From Quercus robur (Eukaryota > Streptophyta > Magnoliopsida > Fagales > Fagaceae), in the NCBI RefSeq assembly GCF_932294415.1, contig NC_065541.1, forward strand, positions 67,176,695 through 67,240,694: 64,000 nucleotides of DNA. The letters run 5' to 3'. Positions 31,701-43,220 of the stretch are shown piece by piece. Each line of letters begins with the position of its first letter. The stretch's first letter is position 1. The notes under the pieces are model-generated. The model saw only the letters and a list, made by a program, of their open reading frames with translations, did no database searches and was not told the origin of the DNA. The position numbers were made by a program, and so were the translations under genes.

Positions 31701-33724
31701 CATTGTGATCAAGGCCTGCAACATGTCCACTGGAATGTGCCTTTTGGTTTGAAACTGCTCGGAGCATCAGAAATTGACCCCAGGTAAAGCATATTATAAT
31801 TGCTGCTGTTATGATCTACCTATTTTACTAGCTAGATGTACTAGTGGTACGTTATACACCATATTTTTCAGCTCCAGTAGACATTACGTTTTATATATAT
31901 ATATATATATATATTGTATTCCTCATTCCAGTGTGCATTTTTAAAAGGAGGAGAATACCTATCAGGCTATCACCACTTTAAATTATTTTGAGTCTGAGAA
32001 GATTTCCTAGGTTATAGCATGTTTCTATCTTGAAGTTAGCAAATATGACAAACATAATTATCCTACATCTGTTTGAAAGAGTAGATTGAGCTGTACTTAT
32101 CATGCATTTAACTTCATATTGTTTCCAGAAAATTTCTCACAGAACTTCAAAGATAAGTGCTCAGTGGAAAGCCAAAGCTCTTTTTCTATTACAAACATGT
32201 TAAATCACTAACCAAATTGAGTCTTAGGAGTTCAAGTGTAATGATTTCTACCATATTTGTATTACCACAGCCAAGAGTTCACCCTATGCTAAGCCAGTCA
32301 CAATTTGTTTCCAACTTGTATAAAAAAATGTGATTATGTGCTTTCCTTTATGGCAGTAATTTTGGTTGTATCACAGCTTCCTTGAAATTTTCTTAATTAA
32401 ATTTACACATTTTTTTCTTCTTTCTGATTTTTTTGAGTTGTTTTCTTTTCTTTAAAGATAGATAAAGGCTTTGTTGTTTAACAAAGAACTGAATCCTTTG
32501 GTCAATTGCATTTTTTGTTTTGCTAGCATGCCATGATTTCATCATTGAAGTCAGAATTGTAATTCTAGCAAGTTTATGTCCATATTGTATCGGGTTGTTC
32601 TAAGCTTTCCCTAATAGGTTATTCTTGCATTTCATTATAGTATTGTGGAAATCATAAGCACATAAAACAGTGGCCTTTATAATTCTAGATCTAATTTATA
32701 CTTGTCAACAGATTAATTTTCAGTATAAACTGCATTTCATGTGTGGGAATTACTAAATTTTTTCATAGTCTAACCCTTGCATTTTCAACTCCTTTTTTAT
32801 ATACGTTGAAGTTTCACAAAGAAACTATGCCCCCATTTGTCGGTCTTAGATTCTAAATAAGGATGTCAGTATGCCTCTTGCCTACATCACAGGAGTTGTA
32901 TATTAGAACTGTTTAAAAGAAAAAAAAAAAGTTTCTGTTGGGAAACCTACAATTGGTACACTACTCCAATAAGTATAGTGTGGTGGCTGTGGTCAGGGGG
33001 TATTCCCTTAGGTCCACGAGTGAATTGGCCCAGCAAATTTGAAAAAAACAACAAACAAACGAAAAAAAATGAAACTGTTGGATCTCAGTCAGTTCTGGTT
33101 GTGGATCGTCTTTAACTCCTATGTAAGTTTGCTCATGCTTTGTGGAGTGAGGTTTTTCTTATGTTTGGGGTTCAGTGGGTGATGCCGAGTACAATTGTCT
33201 CTCTTCTTTTTGCTTGGAGGAATTGGTTGAGGAATTATTCTTCAAATGTTTGGAATATGGTAGCGGTGTGTCTTATGTGGTTAGTATGAAAAGAACGCAA
33301 TGCCCGAATTTTTGAGAACATTGAATGACCTATTGATTCGTTGAAGGCTTCACTAGCTAGGACTTTATTTGAGTGGTCTTGTATTTGGGGTCTCACACAT
33401 TGTATTTCCTTGTCTGATTTCATTATTTTTGTTAGATTTTCCATTTGATTTGATTGTATTTTTTGCATTGTTGTGAGTTTAGTAGTTTACAATAGTAAAC
33501 ACATTGCACTTTTGCTATCAATAGAACTTTTATTACCTATAAAAAAAAAGTCAGTTCTGGTTGTGAAGATTTTAGTCCCTAGTTTTACAATTTTATCATT
33601 TTATTCATTTTGCAGATCAAGAAAAGTGGATAGCTCAGAAAGGGAACTAGCTGTTATGGCTGCTGCAGCTTCCATTTACTCGACATCCAATTTTTTATTG
33701 TCAGAGAATGTATGCTGTTTCTGA
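28721..33724 (+). CDS. Plant protein of unknown function, 605 aa, seven exons
   Basis: The exons are 28721-28777, 28865-28959, 29448-30616, 30939-31001, 31141-31346, 31665-31783 and 33616-33724. The sum is 1818 nt with all phases matching (605 codons plus TGA). Exon 1 reads MKTKDHGERSLLIPRSDSK. The large third exon holds two LDLNAE motifs, a block DPLRRWREMKQNGFLSSSHG and a basic block KKKMELAKREQVDRFTKIAA, then PSGLLNGLNPGIINHVRNKK and SIIEALVRSEK. Later exons carry SQWLELLHQDIKGRLS, LRRSKKRVRAV, WSTMFDQMEKALTEEEKQLE, HCDQGLQHVHWN and the end ENVCCF. I remember this as a plant-only family without an assigned role. Basic clusters suggest a nuclear protein, and LDLN resembles repressor EAR motifs only loosely. 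The last intron (31784-33615) contains a LINE. Confidence 0.8.
33104..33549 (+). mobile_element. 5'-truncated L1 LINE with 16 bp TSD, in the last intron of the 605-aa gene
   Basis: GTCAGTTCTGGTTGTG occurs at 33088-33103 and again at 33550-33565. The 446 bp between ends in a short A-run (33541-33549). It decodes, with one in-frame stop, to the C-terminal tail of plant L1 ORF2: FAHALWSEVFLMFGVQWVMP, LLFAWRNWLRNYSSNVWNMV, KERNARIFENI and SLSDFIIFV. It sits in the sense orientation relative to the host gene. The clean target-site duplication makes it younger than most LINE pieces here. Confidence 0.85.
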
Positions 33725-34906
33725 TTTTAACTACAGTCTTTTCCCCTGTCTAGTTATATTGACTCTTCTCCATGATACTAGGCCTTGATAAACCTCCATG
33801 TGCATTAAACAGCTAATTAGTAGGTCTTTGAGATTGATAAGCCTCTTCTGAGTTGTTGAGCTGTGTAAGACTAGAAGAGATTTTTTTTTTTTTTTTTTTT
33901 TTAACTTGATATCCTTTGGCAATGTCTGGTAGTTGTAACTCTTAACTGAATGAATTAAAATTTTTTGTGGGAATATTTTTTTTTCATTGTTTTTCTGGAT
34001 AGAGAACAACTGTTGGTGAATTTCAGATTTCTAATGCACTTCCTCTTGGCAATATTTTGTACTGTAAATGTATTCACTTATTGGATTTGCCTTTTATGAG
34101 AATTTTACTTCATCAATTACTAGCTTTTCTTGTGTTTGTTGGGGTAACAAATATTATTATCCATTGTTGCAAAATGTTCATTGAAAAGTATAAAGAAAGG
34201 CTCCTATGCTGGGGATATAGCTTGGAAGAAATTTTCACCAAAATATCAGAATGTCATTTCTCTATCCTTCTATATCTTGGCCTAGGTAGCAGCAAGCTCC
34301 TTGTCGTAGTCGAAGGCACTTCTTCACTCATATATAGTTGAACAGGATGGATGACTTGTGAATTTTAATTACTTAAGACCATTGCAAATAAACTGAGAAG
34401 CATTCCAAATGCTCCAGACCTCAATGCCTCTATCTTACATGTTTAAATGAGGCTTTTTGCCACGAATTCTCTGTAGATTCATGACTTCTCTTTATTGGTT
34501 TCCTTGTGAGCATTGATTGCAGTTGACAGTTGAAAAAAGTTAAATCTGGTATCAGTCTAGTTTTCACTTGTAATTTGCATGAGTCCTCATATGCAAGCTC
34601 ACAGCAGAGAGAGAGAGAGAGAGCAAAGGCCAATGGCCTTAGGAGTTTGGACTAAATACTGCCTCCACTGATATAAAAATGGAATAGAAGTGAAATGGAC
34701 AGTCTATTTCAGAGTTAAAGATTACAATTCCTGTATCTAATAGTGTTTAGGATTGGGAGTTAGAGTTTGAGATTTACCCTCTCAAAAAAACAAAGGCTTA
34801 AATTTATTTACCAATCATTTCTTTTAAACCTCTTAAACGTGGGAGCTTTTGTACACTAGCTATAACATTTATCTAATAGTGTGTAGCACGTTACATCAAT
34901 TAAATT
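33725..34906. other. 3' flank and intergenic stretch
   Basis: Probable 3' UTR of the gene ending at 33724, then AT-rich sequence with a T-run at 33880-33902 and a (GA)n run at 34607-34622. The frame at 34057-34341 is hydrophobic and featureless; I do not call it. Confidence 0.35.
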
Positions 34907-35075
34907 TTAAAATGATGATTATCCAAAAAAAAAAAAAAAAAAAAAATTAAATGATCTAGATACTCTTAAATTTGTAATATTTAATTTGAATAATAAAATA
35001 AATTCATTTCATGGTATTTATATAAGTTGAAATTTAGTATTTATTGTTGTTACACTCTTATTAAATTATATTAGC

Positions 35076-35715
35076 GTAGCATTTTGGTCCACTTTAGTCC
35101 ATTTTAATTGTAAAATCTATTGGCAAATAATTAAATGATTTTGTTCAAATCTATTAGTACATGAAATCATTTAAGCTCTTTTAAAATTAATATTAATCAA
35201 ATAATAAGATCTTTTAAATAATGCATCTTATGAATGTTTTCATTTAAATTTTTAATAGTTAAAAGAACATTTAAGCAATATCATTTATTTACTAAATTTT
35301 TTACAAAGTGGCATAATTGGTTAGTGTCACATCAACAACATAATTAAAAAAAATTAATTATTTTTTAGTGATACTGTAATTAGTACAAATCAATCTATAT
35401 AATATCTAGTAGCTGAAGCGTAACATTTTGATTTATTTCGGTCCATTTCAATTGTAAAATCTAATAATGAATAAATAAATGAGTTAATTTAATTATTTTG
35501 TCCAAATCTATTAGTACATGAAGTTATTTAAGCATTTTTTTAAAAATTAATATTAATCAAATGATAAGATATTTTAAATAATGTATCTTACAAATGTTTT
35601 CATTTAAATTTTAAACAGCTAAAAGGAACATTTAACCGGTATCATTTTTTAACTAAAAAATTTACAAAGTAACATGATTGGTTAGTTTCATATCAACAAC
35701 ATAATAAATAAATTC
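35076..35715 (+). repeat. Degenerate two-copy tandem repeat, about 343 bp period
   Basis: Copy 1 runs from about 35076 and copy 2 from about 35418. Shared blocks include TCCATTT(T/C)AATTGTAAAATCT, CAAATCTATTAGTACATGAA, AATATTAATCAAAT(A/G)ATAAGAT and ATATCAACAACATAAT (CACATCAACAACATAAT in copy 1). A third, partial trace (TTAGTCCACTTTGTTCCATT) lies at about 35970. The repeat is non-coding, AT-rich and of unknown origin. Confidence 0.65.
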
Positions 35716-35728
35716 CTAATTATTTTTT

Positions 35729-35920
35729 GAGAAATGATATATCCACAATATTTTCATAACAAATCTTAAGTGACAGATTGTTACTAGTTGCTATAGGTGG
35801 GTAAAAAAGTAATTTAAGTTATGGATTCAATTTTTTTTTTTTTTTTTTTTTTTTGAGGAACAAGATTAAGCAATTATCATCTATGATTTGTTATAAAAAT
35901 ATTGTGGACGTAACACTCTT
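35729..35920 (+). mobile_element. Short MITE, about 190 bp, paired with 21311
   Basis: The left end is GAGAAATGATATATCCACAA then TATTTTCATAACAAATC. The right end, reverse-complemented, is AAGAGTGTTACGTCCACAAT then ATTTTTATAACAAATC. This is an imperfect inverted repeat of about 37 bases around an interior holding GACAGATTGTTACTAGTTGC and a T-run. It is non-coding and related to the element at 21311. Confidence 0.55.
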
Positions 35921-36059
35921 CTTATTTATTATTGTTGTTATTATTGTTATGACTCCTTTTGAGCCACGATAATGTAGCATATTAGTCCACTTTGTTCCAT
36001 TCAATCCAATACCATCCACTTTGTTTTGCTTTTGTTTTGGCAAGTCATATTTACTCATT

Positions 36060-36681
36060 TCCTAACTAGAGAGACTCTGCCGCCAAAGGCACTTCCGACC
36101 CTTACTCTGGCCAGATTACCTACAAAGGCGACTACCCCACCTGGAAAGTCCTTGCATGGCAGTAGCGTGCCACTCAGCTTATGCTAATACATAACCACTC
36201 TAACAGGCGCCAATACCCCAAGAATAGATTCAAGAGTGGCAACTAATTTTAAAAATAGAAGAGGCATGGAAAAAAGGCAACTACTGGTGTGGAACAGGTT
36301 TTGTGGCCATTGAGTAAAAAGGGAACAAAACTTAACCAGAAGTAAAACCAGCAGAGCAATGAGCAAGAGAACTACCAAACTCATGTCAATCCAAGAGGGA
36401 TATACTCAAGCCAAGAAGGCAGGCTATGACAGACTGATCCTACTGCTGCCAACAAAGGACCTGCAGAACACCATCACAAGGAGAAGCCAATGCATGCTAG
36501 AGGACATTACACAGCTAGGAGGAAGGCACTCTCAACAACAGTATTTCTGGTGCCACCACCTATCCTACAGGAGGCCTACACCTTAGCTGACTTGCTAATA
36601 AGAACCGTATAAATGCTTTCTGGATGTATAATATTTGAACCCCGCTTTGCTTGCTCTTCTACAATGGTACCAAAAAAAAAA
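36060..36681 (+). mobile_element. LINE remnant (RNase H tail region), degenerate
   Basis: One frame reads MSIQEGYTQAKKAGYDRLIL then KDLQNTITRRS, which fits the RNase H helix and strand of plant L1 ORF2 (pattern ALxIxxGLxxAKxxGxxxLIxExD). Further on FWCHHLSYRRPTP and ADLLIRTV resemble the ORF2 end, followed by TACAATGGTACC and a short A-run at 36671-36681. The upstream piece DSAAKGTSDPYSGQITYKG is unassigned. No target-site duplication was seen. Confidence 0.45.
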
Positions 36682-37080
36682 AGCGTGAGAGAGAGAGAGA
36701 GAGAGAGATGGAGAGAGGGATTGTCACGCGAACAAACTGAAGCAGCAATTGATCTTATAAACCAAAATTGATTATATGACATTCATTTTCCTTTTATACA
36801 CAGGCTTCACTTGAATACAACAATTGCTCACATAATTAAAGCAAAGATGACTAAACGTTCCTAACTCAAATCTCATTCAGGTTTCTCAGATCAGCAGTAA
36901 CATGGCTTCTATAATTTACAAGACCCGTATATCATGATATTCTGTCACAAAAATTACAATAATACAAGCACAAACAGAACCCTCTTCCTTGATAAAGTTA
37001 GATTAAATATTTGAAACGTGGCATATTGGTAACCAAGTAAGAATCACACTTCACTTTTGCCCATTTGGAATGCTGCAGCT

Positions 37081-40000
37081 CTAGAGCCAGTTTGGAGCCA
37101 TCTTGCTTGACATTGTCTTTGAGGATGGGTCATCTGGAACCTTAGCAAGTGAGCGATATTGCAATTTTACACTCTCTGCATTGTCCAATGTCTTCACGAC
37201 ATACCTATAAATAAGATTCATGTCAGTAACAAAAGCAAATTTCAAATTTATTTATTTTCTCTCTTTCCATTTAAACACAAGCGCTATTCTAGTAAATGCT
37301 CACTGATGAGCCGAAAGTAGCTTAAACCAAGGGAATCTAGTTCTCTCTCTGATCTCTCACCCCCATGTTTCTCTTCACCCTGATTCTATCTATTTTGATT
37401 TAGAATAAAAGATATCAATCAAAAGACCTACTTTTAATGATGTTTCTTTGACTTTGTTCCCCAAAACTGTGACCTGTTTTAAGATACTGAATTTCAATCA
37501 TACCATGACAAGTACAAAGAACACTATCCATTGTAAGACAATTATCACAGCAGAAAGAAGATCAAACTCAACCAAATTCTTCTTCAACATCAAAATGCCT
37601 GCAGCAAATCAGTCGAAAGTTGAAACTAGCTAGCTGCAGCACCAACTCAACATTCTTTTTTTGATGACATGGAACCTCACCAAGGCAGGGTCCTTTGGAT
37701 CCACCCCTGGGGGGTAAACCATGGATACACGAGTAACATGACCCCACCCGCCAGAACCTTGTATTAAGTAATCCAAAGGAACTCCTAGTAGGGATTGAAC
37801 CCAGTCTGGGTCTACAGTTCATCCCAAGCCTCCAACCACTAGGCTGCATCCTGATGAGTAACACCAACTCAACATTCTTCCAGAATTCCATTAATACATT
37901 ATAAAAGTAGGAATTCACTACACTATATCCTACTATGTGAGTAGTACATTATGGAATACCAAACTCCCAGCTCAGCAATGTATCGATCCCAACTATTTTG
38001 GGTCAATAAAGAATTCTTCCTTGTTCTTCAGCTCTATAACCTCCATTAGATCTTTAGCATTGAAATTCAGACACGTCACATCAAGATAGATGTTTTAATC
38101 AATATTTCAAATCTTACAATCTGTAACAAATGGAAGGGTTGAGAAGTGGGCAAGTGTCTAACCATCCATTCAAGCATTGTGTTGTTACAATAGCCTCACG
38201 TCCAACAAAGCGCTGCGGTGTCCTTTTGTTTCCCTGATACATTTTCCCTCCAATTATTAGTTTCAAGAAACTAATAAACAAGAATTACAGTAAAAGATTG
38301 TGCCTTTGAGTGCCATAAAATAGAACCTTTATAATAACCCTGTCTGTCACTGCAAATGGAAATTGTACACCTCTACCCCTAGGAGGATCCATGAGAGTTG
38401 AATCACCATAACCACCCTTGTCCTACAAAAACACAAAACAAATATTTTAGAGGAAATTTCAAGGACAAGTTAACGATTAGAGGCCAGGCTGTCCACTCTC
38501 CAGTCACAAGAGAATGATCAAAGACAGCAACAAGCTCCAGAGATGCATTTTGAAAAGACACACCACCCAGATCAAATTACAGAAGTTAAAGCACAGAATT
38601 AGGGTGCAAGCTTGCATGATAAAACTACAACCCAGCTCAGATCAAATTGCATAGGTTTACAAAAGAAAACTAGGCCAATGGTTTTATACAGTTCCTTTTG
38701 GAAAACAAGGAAATTTAGATGTTGCTCTCTCTCAATCCCATACACAAACTTAGGATGCTATAAAATTTGAGCCATAAAAAAGACTAACCTGGTCAAACCT
38801 TTCTCTTCTTCTTTTGGATGAGCGATAAAACTGTAACTCTTCTTCCCGGCGGAATGCCTGCACAGCAGCTCGCAGAGCTGAACATGTAAATCCAACCAAA
38901 AACAAAAGAATAAAATAATTAGAATATTTAACCTACTAACATTCTAAGCTTGACTAAAATGCACTGCTTTTTATATGCTTGGGTTTGAACTGTTAGTGAC
39001 CAAATTCCAATTCTGGCCACCTCATGAATTGTGAATGTTTCATTCTCATGAAGGATTTCACAAAAACTTAATGCTGGCTCCTAATAAATAAAATTAAAAA
39101 GGATTCAAATCTCGCCTCTAGAATTTGGGCTCCTTTCATCCCTCCCTTTTTAGGATCATCATATATCATCTTTATCAAAGTGGATATTACATCATGAATT
39201 CTTCCAGAAACATCAAGTACTACCTCTGGAGCTTTAGCAGCAAATCTAGACATCTGAAGTCACATTGATATACCTTTTCATTTGGTAATTGGTACAACAA
39301 CAAAGATAGTTGTTGGTCAGATAAAAGTGTCCACGTGGCAAACTTGGAACCATAACACAGGTGTTGCCCTAGCAATTAAGTCAGACATGCATACATTTTT
39401 TTTTATTGGTAAGTTACGCACCCACTGGGTCCTGAATCCATGACCTCACCCTCCACCTAGAACTTATAAGAAGAGGAGTTGCCAGCTCAGCTACAGCCCA
39501 TTGGCAAGTCAGACATGCATATATTATTTCCCAGAACACAAAAAAGGCAAATATGGCTGTCCAACTGGAGGGTTTGTAACATTACAATTCATGTTGATGC
39601 ACAATAAAACAGAGATTTGACAAGCTTCTATGACAGAAATTTAGACTTACAGAGATTTGGAGCTATTGAGTCTTCTGAAACTGACTGAGAACAAGTGTAG
39701 CAAACTTTCTGAAGAGGCATCATAAGATTTAATCAAAATACTATATGATGAGCACAATTAGAAGAAATGGCCAGTATTGCTGATCCCCTTAAAAAATCTC
39801 CAACACGGGAAGTTAGATGTGCACAAAATTAGTTAATCCACACAAATTAAATACATAATGTTAAATTACCGATTCTCCCAAAAGCTTAAGCTATTAGGAA
39901 ATGGTGAGTTTAATCACTTAACCATAATTCTAACACATAACAGCAAGCAAAAAATAAATGCTTGAGCATTGCAGATATAGAAGATCACTCTATAATTTAA

Positions 40001-42471
40001 TATTGTAACACTAAAAGAAAAGTATCCATAAAACATGGCTCAGAATGATCAAGATGGACAGCAGTTGATTTATTGAGGGGAGAAAAGTGGCTCTTTTAGA
40101 TAATAAAATAAGTCAATCTTGCACATTGTTATACTATGAGCAAGTAAGGCTTTTTGGTCAAGTAAGGCTTTTTGGTACATTTGCTCACATGTACACCTCA
40201 GCTCAACAATTTTGCAAGCAAATAATCATTAACAACATAATCATAAATCACTATGACAATTTGAAGAGAACACTCATATCAGTGGTGAATTTCAAAGTCA
40301 AATACCATTTTGCTGTGACTTCTACTTTCTCTGCTCTTATATGCCATTAAGATTTAATGCACAGCAATTTTCACCCATCTCCAGATATTATGTATAACTT
40401 TCAACAATATTTGACAACTGCTAATTCAAAAAGGAATTTGCTGAAAACTCACCATTCTAGTAACATGCTGTATTCCCCCACCACCAAAGGAATGTCCACA
40501 AGGCAATATCATTGCATCATCCATAAGAGCTCCACTGAATAATGAAAAATTAAGTATAATGCATTAGCTATTACTTATTATAGTAATCATGACATGATTA
40601 ATTTGAGGACAAAAGACATATTCACCAGAAAACTTATGCACAGTGTGACATACCTACATTCAAATGTAAATAAAATTGGATCGTATTTGTTATATAATAG
40701 CTCACAAAATGATATATTTTACCATATAATTTAATCCAGGGAATTGGTTTTCAGTGCCCAAGTGAACATGCCAGAAAATATGATTGAACCCCTTCTACCA
40801 TCAAATTAATCTCCAGTAGTGTAAATCATATATAATGGCATTTCACCAAGGATGTGAATATAAGTTTTGCACAAGCATGACACAATAACATTTACAAAAT
40901 AGTTTTCAATACAAAAAATATTATCACTCTATATGGCCAGTAATACATTATACATAGAGTAGAGCAACAAAATAAACCAGCTGATTATGAAAAAGCAAAC
41001 TTACTTGACAGGGTCTGAGAGAATAGCCCTCAGAGACTCTCCTGACTCACTTGAACACGAAACATCCCTTCTCCCACTAAACCCACAACCATTGTCCATA
41101 ACTACATCCTTGTGCCCAGAAGCAGAAGCAGTCTCAGTACCCTGCAAATACTGAGAATAATACAACTCCCCATCAGGCTCCGCAATAGTTACCGCATTTT
41201 GGTAACTCACAAGCCTTCCTTGCTGCTGCTGATGATGATTCTCGCTCATGGCGTCATTTGCAGACTGACCCACATTCCCATCTTTCCCCAAAATCTCTCT
41301 ACTCGACCCTATTAACCAATTGCCATTATCATTTAGCACCGATTAACAACCTGAAATACCAACAAAATTCCCAATTTTCTTTGTTTTTGGAAAGTAAAAA
41401 TTGGAAATTTTCTTCAATTTCTTACCAAAAAACTCGACCCTAGCACCCAATTAGCATTTAGGCAACCTCAAAAGACCAGTGAGCTCTAGCTCAACTGGCA
41501 CCTCCTCCCCTTGCAAGTGCTAGGTGGAGAGTGAGGTCATGGCTAAGTCCCACCAGGTGGGTGTGTAACTTACCAAGAAATAAAACCAACTAAAATGAAC
41601 CCCTCCCCCTTTTTGTTGGAAAAGTAAATTTCCAGAATTTTTACCAAAATTCTCGAGCTTTAAGTCCCCAATTACTATTGGCACCAATAAAAAGCAACAA
41701 AATTCATAATTTCTTTTATTTTGGGAGGGAGAGGGGACTAAATAAAAATAATAATTCTTGCATTTTAGAACTCGACCCAAGTATCCAATCAGTATGAGCA
41801 GCAATTAACAACTTCAAAAATCCCATATTTAGAAAGTAAAGAGTGAAAAATGAAGAGAATTTCATACCAAAAGCGGAATGGTGCTTGGCTTTCCCATTTC
41901 CCAGTTTGTCTGCAGCACCGTGCACACTGCCACTACCACTATTAGCATTAGCATTAACATTAGTATTATTAACCTTATTGCCAGCGTTTTCGTTATTGTT
42001 ATTACTGTTGTTGTTGTTGTTGTTGTTGGTTTCATCAACACCAACGACTAGTCGTTCAACCTCGCCATCAGGGTCACCGTCATCGCCCTCATCGTCGTCG
42101 TCATCATCATCAACGTCGTCGTCGTCGTCGTCTTCATCGGAGCTGGGAGTGGTGGCTCCGCCGCCGTTACCGTCCCACTGACGGCGATGAGCGAACAAGC
42201 TGTTGTTGTTGCTGTTGTTGCGGCGGAAGTCAGTGGTGGTGGGGGGCTGAGGGGTGGTGAAGAAGAGCTTGTCGTCGATGTAACCGGAGAGCTCGCGGGT
42301 GGTCTTGGGGTGGTCCTGGAGTCCGACGCGGCGCTGGTGATGATGCTGAGGTGTGGCGGAGGCAGCGGCGGCGGCGGCGGCGGAGGAAGAGGAATATTCG
42401 AAGACAAGTTGGGAGTTAAGACCGTTGGAGTGAGACTGAGAGGGGACCATTCCTATTTCTTCGGAGGACAT
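37081..42471 (-). CDS. PUB62: U-box domain protein of the PUB62 type, 475 aa
   Basis: The exons, from the 5' end on the minus strand, are 41868-42471, 41005-41308, 40453-40534, 39651-39708, 38789-38877, 38327-38422, 38163-38233 and 37081-37204. They total 1428 nt (475 codons plus TAG) with consistent phases. The N-terminal 200 residues are low complexity: an Ala run, a long Asp/Glu run near residues 110-140 and an Asn run near 155-180. The U-box lies at about residues 303-362: GALMDDAMILPCGHSFGGGG, HVTRMKVCYTC and LRAAVQAFRREEE. A basic SSKRRRERF follows, then a conserved C-terminal region (FPFAVTDRVIIKGNKRTPQR, GREAIVTTQCLNGWYVVKTL, LAKVPDDPSSK). U-box proteins are E3 ubiquitin ligases that bind an E2 through this fold; the substrate is not known. 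Assignment to PUB62/PUB63 is from memory of the family. Three SINEs lie in its introns. Confidence 0.85.
37658..37861 (-). mobile_element. tRNA-derived SINE, 204 bp, in the last PUB62 intron
   Basis: CACCAACTCAACATTCTT is repeated perfectly at 37640-37657 and 37862-37879 (18 bp target-site duplication). On the minus strand the insertion has a box A-like TAGTGGTTGGAGG (37829-37841), a box B-like GGTTCAATCCC (about 37791-37801) and an A-run at the end next to 37658. This is the standard anatomy of a pol III SINE. Confidence 0.85.
39394..39505 (-). mobile_element. Short SINE, 112 bp, in the fourth PUB62 intron
   Basis: AAGTCAGACATGCATA is repeated perfectly at 39378-39393 and 39506-39521. On the minus strand the insertion reads GGGCTGTAGCTGAGCTGGCA (box A-like) and ends AACTTACCAATAAAAAAAAA. 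It matches the SINE at 41476. Confidence 0.85.
41476..41585 (+). mobile_element. Short SINE, about 110 bp, in the first PUB62 intron
   Basis: It starts CCAGTGAGCTCTAGCTCAAC and ends GTGTAACTTACCAAGAAATA then AAA. It shares GCTCAACTGGCACCTCCTC-like, CTAGGTGGAG and GTGAGGTCATGG blocks with the SINE at 39394. The flanks CAACCTCAAAAGA and CAACTAAAATGA are only a decayed match, so it is probably older than the other copy. Confidence 0.75.
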
Positions 42472-42760
42472 GTTTGGGATTTTAAAAATTAACTAAATTA
42501 AATTTAGGATTGAGAATTGGGGGGGCATGATGTTTTTTTGATGTGTAAATGTAATCAGATAATTTGGGAACTAGGGTTTTCCGATTTGAGCTGTGAGCTG
42601 TGAGCTGTGAGCTGTGAGTGTGACGAGTGTGAGAGAGAGAGAGGGAGAGTGGGTTTCAGTGGAAATGGTGCGCCACCTTATTCTTTTTTTTTGTGTTTCT
42701 TTTCTTTTTTTGGTGAAGATTGAATGGGATTGGGGCTTTTGTAAAGATAAAAGAGAAGAT
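42472..42760 (-). promoter_or_regulatory. PUB62 5' UTR and proximal promoter region
   Basis: It contains four tandem GCTGTGA units at about 42592-42618 and a (GA)n run at 42632-42648, both common in plant 5' leaders. I cannot place the transcription start. The C-rich sense strand fits a leader. Confidence 0.35.
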
Positions 42761-43064
42761 TATGCTCAAATTATGGAATAAAATCCTTATTATTATGGTA
42801 TTGAGTATCAAGTGTCAACTATGTGTCAGTTTAAACAGTACTTAAATTTGTATTGTAATTTTTTTTTTTTTTAATTTTAATAGGGAAAATGTTTGGAGAA
42901 ATATAATTTAGTATGGACTTAAATTTTAGAATCTAAAACTAATTTTGCTACTGCTGTGTGATAGTAAATAAATCATATAAAATACTAGCATGGGCTTTCT
43001 CATAATCACCTCAAGGCCGAATTACATTTAAAATGCAATATATATAAGCTTATCTAATATTTTT

Positions 43065-43220
43065 TAAATTTTCAAAAAAAAAATTTCTTAATTTCCTTTT
43101 GTTAGAAAAATAAGCTTATCTTATATGTTATCATAACTATCTTATCCCATTCTCTTTGTGTTTAAAATTATGGATTTATTTTAAAATATAATTACCTCTT
43201 TAATTATCTCAAATTATTAG
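43065..43220 (+). repeat. Left part of a ~178 bp tandem array, cut by an LTR element
   Basis: AAGCTTATCTTATATGTTAT, CTTATCCCATTCTCTTTGTG and TTTATTTTAAAATATAATTA match the units at 47498-47940. The array continues beyond the LTR element, so this is one original locus split in two. Confidence 0.75.

Noticed and set aside
34057-34341. 94-codon hydrophobic frame
   Set aside because: No recognisable domain and no flanking splice sites; it lies in the 3' flank of the gene ending at 33724 and its composition is that of AT-rich intergenic DNA.
37658-37861. tRNA gene
   Set aside because: Box A and box B are present, but there is no clover-leaf, and an A-tail and 18 bp target-site duplication show a SINE.
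41843-42492. Several frames of 60-119 codons over the first PUB62 exon
   Set aside because: Low-complexity codons (GAC, AAC, GCN runs) open other frames; only the minus-strand frame at 41868-42471 continues into the U-box exons in phase.
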